Below, piece by piece: positions 60,373-64,000 of a stretch of DNA of 64,000 nt. The DNA is from Ustilago trichophora (Eukaryota > Basidiomycota > Ustilaginomycetes > Ustilaginales > Ustilaginaceae). The DNA lies in assembly GCA_900323505.1 (NCBI GenBank), contig OOIN01000005.1, forward strand, positions 806,001 through 870,000, read 5' to 3'. The notes under the pieces were generated by a model, which did not search any database, was not told the DNA's origin, and was given only the letters and a program-made list of their open reading frames with translations. Within the stretch, counting starts at the first letter, position 1; each line of letters begins with the position of its first letter. The position numbers were made by a program, and so were the translations under genes.

Positions 60373-60694
60373 GCTGCAAGAAGTGTTGCTCTGTGCTCCA
60401 CTCTCGCTCATCCTCGCAAAAAGAGAGTTGTGCGAATCGCGAGTCTGTGCAAGTTGACAACCGCAACACTCACACCTTTGAGCTTTGCTGTACAGTACTG
60501 CACTTCCATCCGCAACCACCTTTCCATCTTCCATTCACCATCATCAACTTACAATCACGCCAAACCATTCGTTCCTATTCTCAACAATCACCAACCTGCA
60601 CGCACAGATAGCACCATAGCACCAACATCATCCTCGCACATATCGTTCACACGTTTAACTCTCAGGGTGCGAACAGCATCCACTTCACACCACA

Positions 60695-63600
60695 ATGGAC
60701 GCAGCAGCTCTGGCATCACTGCTCTCCGAATCCACACAGAAGCTCGTTGGCCTACATTCACAGATCGGACATCCACCCGAAGCATTGCAAGCCGCACTCG
60801 ACGCACTTCACCAAGCGCTCAAAACAGCCGTCGATGATCAGATTAGCAAAGTGCAGCGGGAAGCACAGGACCTCAGCGCAGAATGCTCTCAGATTGAAGC
60901 CGACAACTCCCAAATCAAAAGAGCACTTGGCGAAAAGTCACACGCCTCGAATCCATCGTTACAGAACGCCATTGGAAAGCGAATGGTCTCTGCCGCCTCA
61001 ACACCCAGTCCGACCACAGATTCGACAGCACCTGACTCGCAGCCTCTATTACAACGTCGATCTCAACTACAGATCGAACAGACGCGCCTGAAAGCTTCGT
61101 ATGCCGCCAGAGAAGCGCAGCTAGATCGACTCATTGCCAAGCTCCAGACCTATGTACCGCTTCTTGGCAACTTTGTCAAGGTTCCCGAGGACAGCTCGCA
61201 AGATTCAATGGCGATCGAGACCTCCTCACCTCCTGCCTTCCGTGACGTTTCACAACCAAGGATTGCCCTGTTCGAAGCAGAAATCATTCGATGCTCCAAA
61301 GAGGTCAATGCCAGATCAGAGCGCCTCCAGACCAGCTTGCTCGAAATCGTACAACTTTGGTCCGAACTCAATCTAGAGCCAGCACAGCCAGCAGCGCTCT
61401 CTGACGATCGCGTCTTTGAATCCGATCAAATCGGTGACGAGGTAGATTGCGGTGGAGGAACTTTGAGCCTCGATCGTGCCATTCTCGCCCACTTGCAACT
61501 CGAACCCATCCACGACGATGCAACGCACAAATTTGTTGGCGAGTTTGTCAGCACCGAGCAACCAGAACGTCGCGATGCAGCATCATCACGCGGCAGCCAA
61601 GCCATCGATGATCTTCTCTCCGAAACGCCCACACGAGCATCCCTCGGTGGTCTTCCAGCAAGGAACAGTGGCGATCTCGCTCTGCAGCTCTCGTCAGCAA
61701 ACAAGACGGCATCTGCACCCGCCTGTCCGTCCCACCTTCTTGAACCTTCCGAAATCAATCTGGCCAGAGCGGCCAAGAAGCTCCAATGGCTTGAAGCCGA
61801 GAAACAGCGCCGCGAGATGCTCATTCAGGAACTTTACGATGAGCTTAGCGAGCTCTGGGCCAAATTCGACGTTCCCGAGGAAGAGATGGATGCCTTTGTC
61901 ATGGATCACAGGGGCAGCACCATCGAAGTCATCGAAGCCTACCAGGCTGAATTAGACAAGATGAAGCAGCTCAAGGCGCAGCACATGTCGCTCTTCATCA
62001 CAAAGACCAGAGAACGCATCGCTACCCTGTGGGATTCGCTCTTCCTCACTGATGAGGAGCGACAAGCCAGCTTCCCTCCCTTCTTCATCGACGTATCCGC
62101 AGACGCCGATCCCAACCTCGACGAACCACTTCCCACAGACGAGATCTTGGCTTCGCATGAACAGATGATTGATCTGCTCACCGAACAAGTCCGTGTCAAG
62201 GCACCAGTGCTCAAGGTTATTGGCAGGTACAAGGAGCTTCTGGACGAGGCCAGACAGTTGGACGAATCGGCATCGGATGGATCTCGTTTACTGGGTCGCT
62301 CCAACCGCGGTGATCCTGGTCGTCTGCTGCGCGAGGAAAAGATGCGCAAGCGCGTAAAGATCCAGAAGCCCAAGATCGAGGCAGAGCTGCTCAATGTCAT
62401 CCCGGCGTGGGAAGAGGAGCACGGAGAGCCATTCACCATCAACGGGGCTCGATATCTGGATGAACTCTTGGCGCAGGTCGAGGGAGCCAAGGAGAACGCC
62501 CATCGTAAGAGGACCAGGACAGTCTCAGGGGCACAACCTACGGCGCCACCTGTCAGTGCACCAGCCAGTGTCCGACGCGGACCTCTCGTACCTTCCGTAT
62601 CGTCCAACCGAGGTATTGCAGCTACACCGATGCGAGCAATGACACCGCATCAAGGCACCATCAAAAAGCCCAGAATCGCAGCGGCACCCGCCACGGTCGC
62701 AGCACCGTCGACAAGAACGCCATCTGTAAGGCAGGGTGCCATACCGGCTTCAGTCTCGAGAATGGCCTCCGCCCGCGTACCCATGTCCGCAGCGCCCAAA
62801 GCACACTACGGAGGTGGTGCAGCCAGCCTCTCTCGACCTACATCTTCCATGGCTGGTAGCTACAGAGCCGTAAGCAGCGCTTCTCACGTTCCAGGTACGA
62901 GCAGTCCTTCTCGCATCCCCGGTCCGTCCCCCCACATGACGGCAAAACCTTTCGCCGCAGCATCGGCGCTACCTAGCTATGCATCTGCCTACGGCTCTCG
63001 ACACCCAACAACTTCGTCTATCGGTCTCGCAACCCGAACAGCCAAAGTGCAGCGCGAGGGCTTTCGCCCCCGACCGTCCTTTGTAGCCAAAGTTCCCCGC
63101 AACGCCACCGTCGTTGGAGGCACGGCATCCGCACGCGCTGGAACTGTAGCCATCTCACCAGGCAGAGCGAGCAAATGGGGAGAGATGGGTCCTCCACGAT
63201 GGCCTGCCGCTGGCCAACCTGGACATGCACACCGCGACGTCTCCTGCATCTCGGCTACCAGCTCCATTCATACCGACATCACTACTGTCGTTCACAGTAT
63301 CAAACCTGCCGAGCCTGCCAAGAGGGCGAGACGTGCGCCGTCCATGTCGCTGGAGGCGTGTCTGGCTAATTTGGCGGCCACGTCTTCGCAAGGTAAAGCA
63401 AGGATAGGCGATGCCGGGAGGGAGTTGGGCATCTCGAGCATCCGCAGTGTCTCGTCGTCGGATGATATTGTGAATCAGACCGATGATGCGGATGGCGGAA
63501 ACGGTGACAGCGAAGCGAGGGTGAGAGGCTGGAAGGATGGTTTGCGTATCGCTGGGGCTGGGCTCGAGGAGGACGAGGTGGACAGAGAGGGTGCCACAGC

Positions 63601-63706
63601 GACACTCCCTCGCTCGGGAAGTAGCAATTGGGAGATTGTAGGTGAGGCCGAGCCGGATCAGCCTTACTATACCGGACATGATCAGCAGGCTGCTCTGGCT
63701 GCTTGA
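60695..63706 (+). CDS. ASE1: ASE1/PRC1/MAP65 microtubule-bundling protein
   Basis: 1,003 residues, ATG at 60695. An N-terminal coiled-coil dimerisation/rod region (about 1-330) is followed by the spectrin-like microtubule-binding core (about 355-610), with LYDELSELWAKFDVPEEEMDAF, KTRERIATLWDSLFLTDEER and LREEKMRKRVKIQKPKIEAELL, the family's most conserved block. The C-terminal 390 residues are basic, Ser/Ala/Pro-rich and probably disordered, as expected for the microtubule-contacting tail. Family knowledge: crosslinks antiparallel microtubules in the anaphase midzone and is regulated by CDK sites; several SP/TP pairs lie in the tail. Slightly longer than yeast Ase1 (about 885). Confidence 0.93.
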   Translation: MDAAALASLLSESTQKLVGLHSQIGHPPEALQAALDALHQALKTAVDDQISKVQREAQDLSAECSQIEADNSQIKRALGEKSHASNPSLQNAIGKRMVSAASTPSPTTDSTAPDSQPLLQRRSQLQIEQTRLKASYAAREAQLDRLIAKLQTYVPLLGNFVKVPEDSSQDSMAIETSSPPAFRDVSQPRIALFEAEIIRCSKEVNARSERLQTSLLEIVQLWSELNLEPAQPAALSDDRVFESDQIGDEVDCGGGTLSLDRAILAHLQLEPIHDDATHKFVGEFVSTEQPERRDAASSRGSQAIDDLLSETPTRASLGGLPARNSGDLALQLSSANKTASAPACPSHLLEPSEINLARAAKKLQWLEAEKQRREMLIQELYDELSELWAKFDVPEEEMDAFVMDHRGSTIEVIEAYQAELDKMKQLKAQHMSLFITKTRERIATLWDSLFLTDEERQASFPPFFIDVSADADPNLDEPLPTDEILASHEQMIDLLTEQVRVKAPVLKVIGRYKELLDEARQLDESASDGSRLLGRSNRGDPGRLLREEKMRKRVKIQKPKIEAELLNVIPAWEEEHGEPFTINGARYLDELLAQVEGAKENAHRKRTRTVSGAQPTAPPVSAPASVRRGPLVPSVSSNRGIAATPMRAMTPHQGTIKKPRIAAAPATVAAPSTRTPSVRQGAIPASVSRMASARVPMSAAPKAHYGGGAASLSRPTSSMAGSYRAVSSASHVPGTSSPSRIPGPSPHMTAKPFAAASALPSYASAYGSRHPTTSSIGLATRTAKVQREGFRPRPSFVAKVPRNATVVGGTASARAGTVAISPGRASKWGEMGPPRWPAAGQPGHAHRDVSCISATSSIHTDITTVVHSIKPAEPAKRARRAPSMSLEACLANLAATSSQGKARIGDAGRELGISSIRSVSSSDDIVNQTDDADGGNGDSEARVRGWKDGLRIAGAGLEEDEVDREGATATLPRSGSSNWEIVGEAEPDQPYYTGHDQQAALAA

Positions 63707-64000
63707 TCTGCGCTTCTCTCTATCTACATCATGATATCTGTTGTCTCGTACAGCCCTGCTAGCTTTGGACTCCATATACCCTGCTTTCACTCTGGAACTC
63801 GCATCAAGCATGACTTTTTTTTTCTTCGTTGTCTTATGCTGTATTTTACTGCTTACTGTACATTGCCTTCAGTGGAGCTCACACTTGTCGAATGGACAGT
63901 CACACCTACCCTTCTGCCTAAAGATAAAATTGAGAGAAGGCGGTTGAGCTGCGTTGTGAGCCGTAAGAAATGCGGGGGATACAAATCCGAAGTTGGCGTG
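63707..64000. other. 3' flank of ASE1 to window end
   Basis: 294 bp with a T-tract at 63814-63826 and a TACTGTACA copy at about 63854-63862. No gene seen. Confidence 0.4.

Larger units (their letters stand above)
59753..60694. promoter_or_regulatory. Divergent promoter of CDC11 and ASE1
   Basis: 942 bp between two late-mitotic genes. It contains ACGCGT (MCB-type) boxes at 59781-59786 and 60303-60308, and TACTGTA-type tracts at 60355-60372 and 60488-60500. Confidence 0.55.

Noticed and set aside
1..64000. tRNA, rRNA or transposon sequences
   Set aside because: I looked for B-box-like GGTTCGAANCC, terminal inverted repeats and transposase or reverse-transcriptase motifs by eye and found none; a tRNAscan or repeat search could still find short elements.

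Overview
The window looks like nuclear DNA of a smut fungus (Basidiomycota, Ustilaginales; Ustilago/Sporisorium/Pseudozyma type). The reasons are dense, mostly intronless genes, short introns with CTGAC-like branch sites, a fungal gene set (LYS2 aminoadipate reductase, ADP1-type ABC transporter, CDC11/NUD1 scaffold, ASE1, MEX67, URC4) and the palindrome TACTGTACAGTA scattered through intergenic DNA. The species assignment is inference. No rRNA, tRNA, transposon or CRISPR array was recognised.

Layout. 1-4 kb: 3' part of an RBG1/DRG1 GTPase and the mRNA export receptor MEX67 (three exons). 4.6-6.9 kb: two predicted secreted proteins on opposite strands. 8-19 kb: an SRS2/UvrD helicase (+), then serine/threonine dehydratase CHA1, mitochondrial EF-G2 (MEF2/GFM2) and a BOR1/SLC4 anion transporter (all -). 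20.8-28.2 kb (-): an FHA protein and a four-exon gene. I reconstruct the latter as a 1,196-residue secreted precursor cut by Kex2-type KR sites into pieces that each carry one hydrophobic segment. 29.4-36.3 kb: an IQM-like protein and LYS2, transcribed divergently. 36.3-40.7 kb: a long non-coding stretch ahead of an unrecognised Ser-rich protein. 44.6-49.6 kb: URC4 (+) and ADP1 (-), convergent. 50.1-53.1 kb: a helical protein of unknown function, a hemerythrin-fold protein and a 100-residue protein. 53.3-63.7 kb: CDC11/NUD1-like scaffold (-) and ASE1/MAP65 (+), divergent from one 942-bp promoter.

Most genes are housekeeping and do not form a pathway cluster. Two arrangements suggest shared function or control. 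CDC11 and ASE1 both act in late mitosis/cytokinesis and share a promoter containing ACGCGT boxes. The two low-complexity secreted proteins at 4.6 kb and 24-28 kb share an architecture: signal peptide, His-rich stretch, KR site, hydrophobic segment, Gly- or Gln-rich tail. The latter pair is the best candidate here for an undescribed system.
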